The notes: generated by a model not told the origin, from the sequence alone. DNA of 64,000 bases from Micromonospora sp. DSM 45708 (GCF_039566955.1 NZ_CP154796.1:5580001-5644000), one strand, 5' to 3'; shown: positions 52,181 through 63,541, counted from the first letter of the stretch. Numbers and translations: made by a program.

Positions 52181-53541
52181 TCGAACGGGGCGGCGGACGC
52201 ACCTCCGGGCTCACCGACTGGCGGCTGATGGACGTGCTCAGCATGTGGGCGTGCCTCCAGGACCAGGACACCACCGGCCAGTGGAAGCAGGTCGCCGGCT
52301 GGCGCAAGGTGTGCGACCTGGCGCTGGCCCACCTCAGCCGACTGCGGGAGTACCGGCGCGGGCTCGCCGAGGCGTGGCCGCCCGAAACCAACGCCGCCGC
52401 GCGGGCGTACGTCGGCGAACTCGACCAGCTCATCGACCGGGTGCAGCGCACCCACGACGCCGCCGCCGCGAACTACGACGCGCTGGCCGCCGCCGCCCGC
52501 GCCATCGGCAGCGCCCGCAGCGAACTTCAACCGCTGTACGACGAGTACGCGACCAAACTGCGGCAGAAGCAGGCGTACGAGACGACGGTCGCCGATCCGA
52601 AGGCGGTGGCCGGAAGCCGACTTCCGGAGCGGCCCCCGGTGACGGACGACGACCTGGAGCAGTTGAACGTACGGGCGCGCGGGTTGATGACGGGGTTGAG
52701 CGGAGAACTCCAACAGGCCCAGGTCATGCTGCGCCAGCCTCCACCGAAGGCAAAACTGCCAAGGCAGGTCGAAGACCCAGATGCATACGGTAACTCTATG
52801 CCGATAATCCCGCCTATTGCGCCGGTGCCCACCGCCAGCCCTGTTAACGTCCGACATCGCCTAGATTCAAGGCCGGGCATATCAGCGGGCTCACCACATG
52901 CAAGCGCGGGACCCGTATTAGGCGCCGCAGGAAGTGGGCTTGCCTCGCCACCTCCACCCGTACAGTCGCCGTCAAATCCGATCCCAGGCACGACGGCGGG
53001 CGGAGCAACAAGTTTTCCAATTCCGCCGATAACGGGCCCCGGAACGAAACCGCAAATCCCGGCTACTCCTGGAGTAAACCAGCCAATTCGACCTCTGGGC
53101 GGTGGCACAGCACCCACTCCTTCACCTCGGTCAATACCGACGGGAGGGCTAATCGGCGGAAACTTGCCTGCGGGGATGTCAACTTCAGACGGAGGCGTAT
53201 CACCTCGCCGGGTGAACCCGGTGGGCGGCGTGATTGGCGGAGGCGGGGCGGGGACAGCGCCCACCGGGGGTGCTGGCTCACGACCCGGCAGCGGTAAGCT
53301 CATCTCACCTAATGGGTCCCACGGATTATCACCCTTAGGTGGAAGTCCCGGCTCAGCGCCAATGAGAGCAGGCTATCCCAATGGGGACACCATGCACTTG
53401 AGGAAGAGCAACGGAACTGATGAGCAGCGCCGATGGGATCCCGACAACCCTTGGCAGGTCGACAAAGGAGTAGAGCCGGTCATGCGACCGCCTGACGAGA
53501 CTGACCCCTCCGATCCAGGTCCGGCAATCGGCCTCGACTGA
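52177..53541 (+). CDS. PPE/WXG-like secreted protein with Pro/Gly-rich domain
   Basis: 454 residues; GTG overlaps the previous stop (GTGA). Residues about 1-195 are helical and resemble PPE/WXG-type proteins: QWKQVAGWRKVCDLALAHLS, LAEAWPPETNAAARAYVGEL (a WXG-like turn), long helices QLIDRVQRTHDAAAAN. The rest is Pro/Gly/Ser-rich with PIIPPIAPVPT and IPPITGPGTKPQIP, and the last 30 residues have DPDNPW and DPGPAIGLD. From about 52740 the base composition drops sharply while the frame continues. Type VII secreted substrate or cell-surface protein, inferred. Confidence 0.68.
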   Translation: MIERGGGRTSGLTDWRLMDVLSMWACLQDQDTTGQWKQVAGWRKVCDLALAHLSRLREYRRGLAEAWPPETNAAARAYVGELDQLIDRVQRTHDAAAANYDALAAAARAIGSARSELQPLYDEYATKLRQKQAYETTVADPKAVAGSRLPERPPVTDDDLEQLNVRARGLMTGLSGELQQAQVMLRQPPPKAKLPRQVEDPDAYGNSMPIIPPIAPVPTASPVNVRHRLDSRPGISAGSPHASAGPVLGAAGSGLASPPPPVQSPSNPIPGTTAGGATSFPIPPITGPGTKPQIPATPGVNQPIRPLGGGTAPTPSPRSIPTGGLIGGNLPAGMSTSDGGVSPRRVNPVGGVIGGGGAGTAPTGGAGSRPGSGKLISPNGSHGLSPLGGSPGSAPMRAGYPNGDTMHLRKSNGTDEQRRWDPDNPWQVDKGVEPVMRPPDETDPSDPGPAIGLD

Positions 53542-53543
53542 CA

Positions 53544-54656
53544 ATGACCTTCCGCCTCACAGTCGGGCTAGTCCTTTCAGTTCTCGCTGGTTCTACAATT
53601 GCGCTTCCGGTGGAACCGCCTTCAGTCGAGGTACGCAAAGATCAATGGCATCTCAAGTCACTAAAGGTGCTTGACGCACAGCAAATCAGTCAAGGCGAAG
53701 GCGTCACAGTCGCAGTTCCAGACACCGGCATCGACCTTCACCCAGACTTGGCAGGAAATGTCCTCCCTGGAACTGATGAAAGTGGTACAGGTGATGGCCG
53801 CAAAGATACTAATGGACACGGAACTTCCATGGCCGGCTTAATCGCCGCCCACGGAAGAAGCGACAATATCGGAGCACTCGGAGTAGCCCCTAAAGCCAAG
53901 CTGCTGCCTATACGATCCGAGCTTTTTGCAGGAAGAGGAGACACGAACGATCTCGCTGCGAGCATAGAATGGGCAACCGCCCATCACGCGGATATAGTCA
54001 GCATTTCGGCAGTCGCTGGCGCCAGCGCTCGTCTTCAGCAGGCGATTCAGTCAGCACTCGACGCGGACATTGTAGTAGTCGCATCCGCCGGAAATCGGCC
54101 CGAAGATGCAACCGTGGGCTACCCTGCCTCTGAGCCGGGCGTGATCGCAGTGGGCGGAATCGATCGAAACGGGCTGCATGCGGCAATTTCTGTCAGTGGA
54201 CCAGAGGTGGACGTTGTAGCTCCTGCTGTCGATATCTACAGCACCAGCTTTGGCGGCAAATACTCGAAGGGCACAGGCACGTCCAGCGCCACCGCGATCG
54301 TTGCGGGGGCCGCTGCTCTGATTCGCTCCAAATATCCCCATCTCCCCGCCGAAGAAGTCGCGCACCGGCTCACCGCGACCGCTGTGGACAAGGGGCCGCC
54401 CGGTCGCGACGACCAGTACGGGTACGGGGTCATCGACCTGGTCGCCGCGCTCACCGCCGACGTCCCCCCGATCGGCTTCGAGTCCACGGGGGTGACGGCC
54501 CCGGCCTCGACGGCAGCCGGGCCCGGGACCGGCGGTGACGACGGCACGGTCCGGGGTCTCGCGACCCTCGGAGTGCTGCTGGCCGCCGGCGGTGGCTATC
54601 TGGTCTGGCGGCGGCGACGGCGTGCCGCCGACCCGCCGCCGCGAGAGAGTCGGTAG
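53544..54656 (+). CDS. mycP: Mycosin (type VII secretion-associated subtilase)
   Basis: 370 residues. Signal peptide (MTFRLTVGLVLSVLAGSTIA), S8 peptidase with Asp in VAVPDTGIDLHPDL, His in NGHGTSMAGLIAAHG, Asn region VVASAGNRPED and Ser in GTGTSSATAIVAGAAA, then a C-terminal membrane segment (RGLATLGVLLAAGGGYLVW) and basic tail. This is the mycosin architecture (MycP), which cleaves ESX substrates at the cell surface. No EccB/C/D/E gene is near. The first 800 bases are AT-richer than the rest of the window, the last 300 are normal. A TAG stop doubles as part of the maf promoter box. Confidence 0.85.
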   Translation: MTFRLTVGLVLSVLAGSTIALPVEPPSVEVRKDQWHLKSLKVLDAQQISQGEGVTVAVPDTGIDLHPDLAGNVLPGTDESGTGDGRKDTNGHGTSMAGLIAAHGRSDNIGALGVAPKAKLLPIRSELFAGRGDTNDLAASIEWATAHHADIVSISAVAGASARLQQAIQSALDADIVVVASAGNRPEDATVGYPASEPGVIAVGGIDRNGLHAAISVSGPEVDVVAPAVDIYSTSFGGKYSKGTGTSSATAIVAGAAALIRSKYPHLPAEEVAHRLTATAVDKGPPGRDDQYGYGVIDLVAALTADVPPIGFESTGVTAPASTAAGPGTGGDDGTVRGLATLGVLLAAGGGYLVWRRRRRAADPPPRESR

Positions 54657-54666
54657 CGTCGGCGGG

Positions 54667-55323
54667 GTGTCGAACTCCGTGCCGCTGCGCCTCGTACTCG
54701 CCTCGCAGAGTCCCGCCCGCCGCAAGCTGCTCCAGGCCGCCGGGATCGAGCCTGACGTGTTGGTCAGCGGCGTCGACGAGTCGCAGGTGGTCAGTGACCG
54801 GGCCGAGGAGTTGTGCCTCGAACTGGCCCGGTTGAAGGCGCAGGCCGTGCTCGGCCGGCTGCGTTCCGTCCCGGGCGAGCGCACGCTGGTGCTCGGCTGT
54901 GACTCGGTGCTCGCGTTCGACGGCGAGATCCTCGGCAAGCCGGCGGACGCGGCCGACGCCACCCGGCGGTGGCAGCGGATGCGCGGGCGCAGTGGTGTGC
55001 TGCACACCGGGCACTGCCTGATCGACGTGGCACCCGGGGCTCGCGCGGAGGCGGTCGCCTCGACCACGGTGCACTTCGCCGACATCAGCGACGAGGAGAT
55101 CGCCGCGTACGTGGCGACGGGCGAGCCGCTGGCGGTGGCCGGGGCGTTCACCATCGACGGGCTGGGCGGCGCGTTCCTGACCGGCATCGAGGGCGATCCG
55201 GGCACGGTGGTGGGGCTGTCCCTGCCGCTGTTGCGTCGGCTCCTCGGCGAGTGGGGGTTGAGCGTCGTGGACCTGTGGACGAAGGTCGCGCCAGGGGGCC
55301 AGGAGATCGAACATCTCGGCTAA
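54667..55323 (+). CDS. Maf-like nucleotide pyrophosphatase
   Basis: 218 residues. MAF motif at the N-terminus LRLVLASQSPARRKLL, GVDESQVV, CDSVLAFDGEILGKP with the catalytic Asp, and VAGAFTIDGLGGAFLTGIEGDPGTVVGLSLP. Hydrolyses modified or canonical NTPs, or septum-related substrates; actinobacterial Maf also links to acyl-CoA carboxylase loci. The GTG at 54667 is seven bases after TAGCGT (54654-54659), which overlaps the mycosin stop. Confidence 0.9.
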   Translation: MSNSVPLRLVLASQSPARRKLLQAAGIEPDVLVSGVDESQVVSDRAEELCLELARLKAQAVLGRLRSVPGERTLVLGCDSVLAFDGEILGKPADAADATRRWQRMRGRSGVLHTGHCLIDVAPGARAEAVASTTVHFADISDEEIAAYVATGEPLAVAGAFTIDGLGGAFLTGIEGDPGTVVGLSLPLLRRLLGEWGLSVVDLWTKVAPGGQEIEHLG

Positions 55324-55332
55324 CGTCCGGAC

Positions 55333-55986
55333 ATGAGCACGAAGCCGTTGCCGCTGACCACGGAGCTGCACGCGTACCTGGTGGCCCACGGGTCCGCCCC
55401 CGACGAGATCGTCCGGGAGTTGGCCGAGGAGACCCGGGCGGTCCTGCCGGCCGAGGCGGGCATGCGGGTCGCGCCGGAGCAGGCGGCGTTCCTGACGTTC
55501 CTGACCCGGCTGGTCGGCGTGCGGCAGGCCGTGGAGGTGGGCACGTCCACCGGGCTACTCTCGCTGGCGATCGCCCGTGGGTTGGTCGACGGCGGCCGGT
55601 TGACCTGCTTCGACGTCTCCGGGGAGCACGCCGGGGTGGCCCGCCGCTACTGGGGCCGGGCTGGCGTCGCGGACCGGATCGACCTGCGCGTCGGGCCGGT
55701 GGCGGACGCGCTGCGCGAGCTGCCCGGGGAGCGGTACCTCGACTTCGCGTTCCTGGACGGGGACCAGGTGGGTTACCCGGTCTACTGGGACGAGTTGGTG
55801 CCCCGGATGCGTTCCGGCGCGGTGATCGCGGTCGGCGGCACGCTCCGCGCGGGCCGGGTACTCGCCCCGCGCGACGCCGACGATCGGGCGATCGCCGCCT
55901 TCAACGACGAGGTCGTCGCGGACGCCCGCGTCGAGGCGGTCATGCTGCCGGTCGCCGACGGGGTCACCCTCGCCCGGGTGCGCTGA
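55333..55986 (+). CDS. Class I O-methyltransferase
   Basis: 217 residues. SAM-binding motif AVEVGTSTGLLSLAIARGL, acidic post-motif TCFDVSGEHAG, DFAFLDGDQVGYPVYWDEL and C-terminal VADGVTLARVR, all typical of caffeoyl-CoA O-methyltransferase-type enzymes (O-methyltransferase family 3). Substrate unknown. The ATG is six bases after a TAACGT box that includes the maf stop codon. The last 23 bases overlap the convergent MFS gene end. Confidence 0.88.
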   Translation: MSTKPLPLTTELHAYLVAHGSAPDEIVRELAEETRAVLPAEAGMRVAPEQAAFLTFLTRLVGVRQAVEVGTSTGLLSLAIARGLVDGGRLTCFDVSGEHAGVARRYWGRAGVADRIDLRVGPVADALRELPGERYLDFAFLDGDQVGYPVYWDELVPRMRSGAVIAVGGTLRAGRVLAPRDADDRAIAAFNDEVVADARVEAVMLPVADGVTLARVR

Positions 55987-57268
55987 ACGGGGGCAGGGCG
56001 CGGCCCAGGCGGACGGTCAGCAACACGGCCACCGCGATGAAGCCGGGCAGCATCAGGAACGCCGGATGCGGTCCGACGCCGTCGGCCACCCGGCCGAGCA
56101 CGACCGGCGCGATGCCGAAACCCACCGCCATCGAGTACGACGACCAGCCCGCCGCCCGGTCGGTGGCGGTGCCGGCCACGGCCAGCGCGATGGAGATCGC
56201 CAGCGGGTAGTGCAGGGCGTTGCCCAGGCCGAGCACGACCAGACCGGTGACCGCCAGCCAGCCGATCGGGCTGGCCCAGAACAGCGCGAACCCGGCGAGC
56301 GACACGGTGAGCGCGCCGAGCAGCAGCGGCACCGGTGGCCAGCGCAGCGCCGCGCGTCCTCCGGCGACCCGACCGGCGAACATGCCGCAGACGATCGCCG
56401 CGACGGCCGCCGACGCGCCGCCGGCACTCAGCCCGGCGTGGGTCCGCAGCACGTCGGCGGTCCAGAGGGACAGACAGACCTCGATCGAGCCGGTGACCGA
56501 CATCAGCACCCAGGCGATCCAGTACGCCCGCGGCAACCGCCCCGACCCGATCCGCCCGCCGGGCCCGGGGTGCCGGACAGGTGCCGGTCGCGCGGTGCGG
56601 TGCCGGTCCGGCAGTCCGCGCGACCCGACCACTGCCGCCGTCGCGGCGGGGACGAGCGGCGGGGTCTCGCCGAGGGGCCCGGTAGCCGCGGCAGCGGGGG
56701 CGGCTTGCGGTGTGCGTACCCGGAAGGTCAGGGCGGCGAGCGCGACCAGCGTGATGAGCCCGACCTCGACGGCCATCACGGGCCGCCAGCCGAGGCCGGC
56801 GTCCACGGTGGCGCCGATGGTCAGCGGCGCCAGGATGCCCATGCCGGCGCAGGCGGCGTTGGCCTCGGTGAGCGCGGCGGGCGCGGCGGGGCCGTGCCGG
56901 GCGGTGAGCACCACGTTGACGCCGCTGATCACCATCATGCCGAACGTGGCGACGACCGCGACGGCGGCGATGGTGGCGGGCAGCGGGCGGAGCACGCCGA
57001 GCGCGGTGACGCCGGCGGCCACGCCGGCGAGGCCGAGCCAGACGGCCGGGCCGCGGCCGAAGCGGCGGGCGACCGGGGCGAAGAGCGCGCCGCCGGCCAG
57101 CGCGCCGACCGCGATGCCGGTGCTGTGCAGGCCGGCCACCGCGGCGCTGGTGCCCTGTTCGTCGCGGAGCAGCGGTACGACGGGGCCGAACCCGTAGAGG
57201 AAGAAGCCCCACAGGCCGAGCTGCGCGTAGGTCAGCCAGGTCGTCCGGTCACGGGTGAGGCGGGGCAC
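55964..57268 (-). CDS. MFS transporter
   Basis: 434 residues and twelve membrane segments, with a long central loop (Pro/Ala-rich, residues about 190-245). N-terminal half contains GPVVPLLRDEQGTSAAVAGLHSTG, GALAGGALFAPVARRFGRGPA; C-terminal half includes SIALAVAGTATDRAAGWSS and PHPAFLMLP. Possible efflux or uptake protein; the substrate is unclear. GTG at 57268 after a TACCGT box seven bases upstream. Confidence 0.87.
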   Translation of the reverse strand: MPRLTRDRTTWLTYAQLGLWGFFLYGFGPVVPLLRDEQGTSAAVAGLHSTGIAVGALAGGALFAPVARRFGRGPAVWLGLAGVAAGVTALGVLRPLPATIAAVAVVATFGMMVISGVNVVLTARHGPAAPAALTEANAACAGMGILAPLTIGATVDAGLGWRPVMAVEVGLITLVALAALTFRVRTPQAAPAAAATGPLGETPPLVPAATAAVVGSRGLPDRHRTARPAPVRHPGPGGRIGSGRLPRAYWIAWVLMSVTGSIEVCLSLWTADVLRTHAGLSAGGASAAVAAIVCGMFAGRVAGGRAALRWPPVPLLLGALTVSLAGFALFWASPIGWLAVTGLVVLGLGNALHYPLAISIALAVAGTATDRAAGWSSYSMAVGFGIAPVVLGRVADGVGPHPAFLMLPGFIAVAVLLTVRLGRALPPFSAPGRG

Positions 57269-57338
57269 CGGCCCGACGGTACGTCCGCCGGCCGGTGCCC
57301 CGCCCCCCGGTGAGAGGCAGCTCTCGTGGGCGTTGGGC

Positions 57339-57385
57339 GGGGCCCCTTCCGCTACCGGATGCGTTAACCGGGGGGCTCGCCTTTC
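57339..57385. repeat. GGGGCCCC-family element at ABC permease stop
   Basis: GGGGCCCC (57339-57346), CTACCGGATGCGTTAACC in the middle, then GGGGGGCTCGCCTTTCA; the final TTTCA includes the stop codon of the leftward permease (tca, 57384-57386). Same layout as the copy at the birA stop (42025-42069), so the element supplies or abuts the stop. Confidence 0.75.
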
Positions 57386-58139
57386 AGCGCACGCTGCGGG
57401 CGAACTGGCGGGCGGCCCAGACGACGCCGGCGACGGCGAGCACGGCGATGATGCCGAGCCCCTGCCAGACCTTCTCGTTGCCGAGGTCGCCGCCGAACAG
57501 CGCGCGGGTGCCGTCGACCGCCCAGGAGAACGGGTTCCACTTGGCCACGCCCTGCAACCAGCCGGGGGCGAAGGTGAGCGGCAGCAGGATGCCGGAGAGC
57601 AGCAGCACCGGCTGCGCGACCGTGTTCATCAGCGGGGCGAGGGCGTCCTCGCTTTTGACCTTGAGCGCGACGCCGTAGGAGACGGCCGAGGTCATCAGCG
57701 CGATGAGGGCGAGCATCAGGTACGCCAGGAGCAGGTAGCCGATGAAGACCCGCAGGTCGAACAGGACCGCCAGCAGCGTGATGATGACGGCCTGCGCGAT
57801 CAGCGAGACCACGTCGCGCAGCGAGCGGCCGAGCAGCAGGGCGAGCCGGCTGACCGGCGTGACCCGGGAGCGTTCGATCACTCCGGCGCGCAGCTCGGCG
57901 ATCAGGCCGAAGCCCTGGAACAGGCCGCCGAAGATGGCCAGCAGGACCAGCAGGCCGGGCACGAAGATCTTGTAGGCCTCGGCCTGGGTGGGCGCGTTCA
58001 GGGCCGGCTTGAGCAGGGGGGCGAAGAGCAGCAGGTACATCACCGGCTGGAAGACGCCGACGAAGAGCCAGACCGGGTTGCGCAGCAGCAGTTGCGCCTG
58101 GCGCTGAAAGATCAGCCAGGTGTCGCGGGCGAGTTTCAT
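57384..58139 (-). CDS. ABC-2 type drug-exporter permease
   Basis: 251 residues and six membrane segments. DrrB-like pattern: RNPVWLFVGVFQPVMYLLLFAPLL, RAGVIERSRVTPVSRLALLLGR, and a central conserved DVVSLIAQAVIITLLAVLF. Pairs with the ATPase 17 bases upstream. The ATG at 58139 begins MKLARDTWLIFQRQ. Part of the padR-ATPase-permease operon. Confidence 0.9.
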   Translation of the reverse strand: MKLARDTWLIFQRQAQLLLRNPVWLFVGVFQPVMYLLLFAPLLKPALNAPTQAEAYKIFVPGLLVLLAIFGGLFQGFGLIAELRAGVIERSRVTPVSRLALLLGRSLRDVVSLIAQAVIITLLAVLFDLRVFIGYLLLAYLMLALIALMTSAVSYGVALKVKSEDALAPLMNTVAQPVLLLSGILLPLTFAPGWLQGVAKWNPFSWAVDGTRALFGGDLGNEKVWQGLGIIAVLAVAGVVWAARQFARSVR

Positions 58140-58156
58140 GACAGCTTCTCCGGGGG

Positions 58157-59116
<960 letters not shown>

Positions 59117-59183
59117 TTCTGCTCCTGGTCGTCCGGGCCGGGGGCGCCCGGCCACCGGTCAGCGGTTCACGTTGAGGCTAACG

Positions 59184-59218
59184 CGATATAACTCTTATGG
59201 TCAACGTTGATTATATCG
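59184..59218. promoter_or_regulatory. PadR operator candidate (CGATATAA palindrome)
   Basis: CGATATAA (59184-59191) and TTATATCG (59211-59218) form an 8-bp palindrome with a 19-base centre. The right arm lies inside the last codons of padR, the left in the gap before the ATPase gene. On the - strand it also supplies TATAAT. AT-rich palindromes of this type bind PadR-family regulators, so it is a candidate internal operator and promoter of the exporter genes. Confidence 0.65.
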
Positions 59219-59818
59219 TGTCACCCTCCGTCCAGCCGGACCAGCCCTCGGCCCGCTCCATCCGGCCGGCAGGTACGACACCCCGGACTCGATCCGCTCC
59301 GCGATCCGCGTGCACCAGGTCATCTCCGCCTCCGCCCGGGCCAGCCACAGCTCGAACATCCAGCCGACGTGCACCGGCTTGCGGGTCCGTACCCAGTCCG
59401 AATCCAGCGAGGCCCGCATCGACTCGACACCGGCACGCAGCAGGTTGGCCCGGTTGCGCAGCGCCGCCGCCGCCTCCTCGCGCGGCAACGCCGGCAGGAA
59501 CGAGAACGCCACCGCGAACGGGTCCGGCGACTCGTGGAGCTGCCACCACTGCGCCCGCAGCAACGTCTCGAACTCGTCCTCGCCCTTCTCGGTCACCTCG
59601 TACGTGGTGCGGGCCGGACGGGCGCCCACCTGCTCGACCGAGACGGTCCGCAGCAGCCCCTCGTCGGTGAGCTTGCGCAACGCGTGGTAGATCGAACCGG
59701 GCTGCACGTTGGCCCACTTGTCCGCACTCCAACTGAGCAGTTCGCGGCGCACGTCGTAGCCGTGCACCGGCTGCATCCACCTGACCAGTCCCAGGATCAT
59801 CATCCGCGTCGCCGACAC
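59201..59818 (-). CDS. PadR-family transcriptional regulator
   Basis: 205 residues. N-terminal winged helix: MMILGLVRWMQPVHGYDVRREL, NVQPGSIYHALRKLTDEGLL and VGARPARTTYEVTEKG; a helical C-terminal dimer domain with a Trp/His pair (WVRTRKPVHVGWMF). Start GTG 59818 follows a TACGCT box six bases upstream. It lies upstream of the exporter genes and probably represses them, with de-repression when a drug binds. Confidence 0.92.
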   Translation of the reverse strand: MSATRMMILGLVRWMQPVHGYDVRRELLSWSADKWANVQPGSIYHALRKLTDEGLLRTVSVEQVGARPARTTYEVTEKGEDEFETLLRAQWWQLHESPDPFAVAFSFLPALPREEAAAALRNRANLLRAGVESMRASLDSDWVRTRKPVHVGWMFELWLARAEAEMTWCTRIAERIESGVSYLPAGWSGPRAGPAGRRVTRYNQR

Positions 59819-59936
59819 CGGACAAGCGTAATAACCAAGTTTGACTACAGTGCGGCATCCCACACTGAGCGATCGTTAGGGTCAGCAGCTCGGCCGATAC
59901 ACTCCCGGCATCGACCTCCCGGGAGGAGCCCCCAAG

Positions 59937-61691
59937 GTGCGCAAGGTTCTCATCGCCAACCGCGGCGAGATCGCCGTCCGCGTCATTCGCGCCTGCCGCG
60001 ACGCCGGGCTCGCCAGCGTCGCCGTCTACGCGGACTCCGACCGGGACGCCCTGCACGCCACGCTCGCCGACGAAGCGTACGCCCTCGGTGGCGACACCGC
60101 CGCGGACAGCTACCTGCGCATCGACAAGCTCGTCGACGTGGCCGCCCGGGCCGGCGTGGACGCGGTGCACCCCGGCTACGGCTTCCTCTCCGAGAACGCC
60201 GACTTCGCCCAGGCCGTCATCGACGCCGGCCTGACCTGGATCGGCCCCACCCCGCAGGCGATCCGCGACCTGGGCGACAAGGTGACCGCCCGGCACATCG
60301 CGCAGCGTGCCGGCGCGCCGCTGGTGCCCGGTACGCCGGACCCGGTGGCCGGCGCCGACGAGGTGACCGCGTTCGCCACCGAGCACGGCCTGCCGGTCGC
60401 GATCAAGGCGGCGTTCGGCGGTGGCGGCCGGGGCCTCAAGGTGGCCCGCACGCTGGAAGAGATCCCGCACCTGTTCGAGTCCGCCACCCGCGAGGCGGTC
60501 GCCGCGTTCGGCCGGGGCGAGTGCTTCGTCGAGCGCTACCTGGACCAGCCCCGCCACGTCGAGGCGCAGGTGCTGGCCGACCAGCACGGCAACGTGATCG
60601 TCGTCGGCACCCGCGACTGCTCGCTCCAGCGCCGGCACCAGAAGCTGGTCGAGGAGGCACCCGCGCCGTTCCTCACCGACGCCCAGCGCGCCCAGATCCA
60701 CGACAGCGCCAAGGCGATCTGCCGGGAGGCCGGCTACCACGGCGCCGGCACGGTGGAGTACCTGGTCGGCGCGGACGGCACCATCTCCTTCCTGGAGGTC
60801 AACACCCGGCTCCAGGTCGAGCACCCGGTGACCGAGGAGACCGCCGGCATCGACCTGGTCCGCGAGCAGTTCCGCATCGCCGACGGCGAGAAGCTGCGCC
60901 TCACCGAGGACCCCACCCCGCGCGGGCACGCCATCGAGTTCCGCATCAACGGCGAGGACCCGGGCCGCAACTTCCTGCCCGCCCCGGGCACCGTCACCGC
61001 GCTGCGGCTGCCCAGCGGTCCCGGCGTCCGGGTGGACACCGGCATCTCGGCCGGCGACGTGATCGGCGGCAACTTCGACTCGCTGCTGGCCAAGGTGATC
61101 ATCGTCGGCGAGACGCGTACCGAGGCGCTGGAACGGGCCCGCCGGGCGCTCGACGAGATGGTGGTCGAGGGTATGGCCACCGCGCTGCCGTTCCACCGCC
61201 TGGTGGTCCGCGACGAGGCGTTCACCGCCGAGCCGTTCACCGTGCACACCCGGTGGATCGAGACCGGGTGGGACAACACCGTCCCGGCGTTCACCGCCGT
61301 CGCCGGCGCCGCCGAGGCCCCCGCCGAGCGCGAGACCGTCGTGGTCGAGGTGGGCGGCAAGCGGCTGGAGGTGGTCCTCCCCGCCGGCCTCGGCGCGGGT
61401 ACGGCGACCGCCGCGCCCGCCGCCCGGAAGCCGGCCCGACGTGGTGGCGGCGGCAAGGCGGGCGCCGCGGTCAGCGGGGACACGCTCGCCTCCCCGATGC
61501 AGGGCACCATCGTCAAGATCGCCGTGGCCGACGGCGACACGGTCGCCGAGGGCGACCTGGTCGTGGTGCTGGAGGCGATGAAGATGGAGCAGCCGCTGCA
61601 CGCGCACAAGGCCGGCACGGTGAGCGGGCTCGCCGCCGAGGTGGGCGCCGTGATCACCGCCGGTGCCCCGATCTGCGCCATCGAGGGGTGA
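59937..61691 (+). CDS. Biotin carboxylase-BCCP fusion (acyl-CoA carboxylase alpha)
   Basis: 584 residues. N-terminal biotin carboxylase ([67 protein letters not shown]), then a linker and biotinyl domain with LEAMKMEQ, whose Lys near residue 548 is biotinylated by BirA. Supplies carboxybiotin to the beta subunit at 43017 and the epsilon subunit at 51414. GTG at 59937 with a GGGAGGAG site. The stop TGA is followed directly by the GGGGCCCC element. Confidence 0.95.
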   Translation: MRKVLIANRGEIAVRVIRACRDAGLASVAVYADSDRDALHATLADEAYALGGDTAADSYLRIDKLVDVAARAGVDAVHPGYGFLSENADFAQAVIDAGLTWIGPTPQAIRDLGDKVTARHIAQRAGAPLVPGTPDPVAGADEVTAFATEHGLPVAIKAAFGGGGRGLKVARTLEEIPHLFESATREAVAAFGRGECFVERYLDQPRHVEAQVLADQHGNVIVVGTRDCSLQRRHQKLVEEAPAPFLTDAQRAQIHDSAKAICREAGYHGAGTVEYLVGADGTISFLEVNTRLQVEHPVTEETAGIDLVREQFRIADGEKLRLTEDPTPRGHAIEFRINGEDPGRNFLPAPGTVTALRLPSGPGVRVDTGISAGDVIGGNFDSLLAKVIIVGETRTEALERARRALDEMVVEGMATALPFHRLVVRDEAFTAEPFTVHTRWIETGWDNTVPAFTAVAGAAEAPAERETVVVEVGGKRLEVVLPAGLGAGTATAAPAARKPARRGGGGKAGAAVSGDTLASPMQGTIVKIAVADGDTVAEGDLVVVLEAMKMEQPLHAHKAGTVSGLAAEVGAVITAGAPICAIEG

Positions 61692-63248
<1,557 letters not shown>

Positions 63249-63260
63249 TCCGGAGTTGTT

Positions 63261-63310
63261 AGGCGGGGCCCCCTCCTATGCGGAGTGCGTCAAGCGGGGG
63301 CCCCTCCTCA
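63261..63310. repeat. GGGGCCCC-family element after guaB1
   Basis: GGGGCCCC (63265-63272), CTCCTATGCGGAGTGCGTCAAGC in the middle, then GGGGGCCCCTCCTCA; the final TCA is the stop codon of the leftward MFS remnant (63308-63310). Lies 13 bases past the guaB1 stop. Same architecture as 42025 and 57339. Confidence 0.78.
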
Positions 63311-63541
63311 CACCCGGGCGGGTTCGGCGGTGGCGGGCGGGGCGTCGGCGCTCTCCTTGACGGCGGTCACCACCTGGTCCCGGCCGGCCGGGTCGAGACC
63401 GGGCTGGTCGGCCAGCCGGTCGCCGAGCAGCCCGCCCAGGCCGGCGAAGAGCACGGTGCCGAGCACCGCGATGCCGAGCGCGGAGCCGACCTGCCGGGCG
63501 GTGCTCTGCAACCCGGAGCCCTGCCCGCTGGCGTGGACCGG
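63308..63541 (-). pseudogene. MFS (DHA2-type) C-terminal remnant
   Basis: About 78 codons. SGQGSGLQSTARQVGSALGIAVLGTVLF is the start of the last part of DHA2 multidrug transporters, followed by a soluble tail to the stop at 63308. The other eleven or so membrane segments are missing: at about 63541 the sequence runs into a MarR-like fragment on the opposite strand. No start codon of its own is credible. Remnant left by a deletion. Confidence 0.7.

Noticed and set aside
51728..54656. Insertion sequence or integrase carrying the cassette
   Set aside because: No transposase, integrase, tRNA target or flanking direct repeat is visible; recombination explains the composition better.
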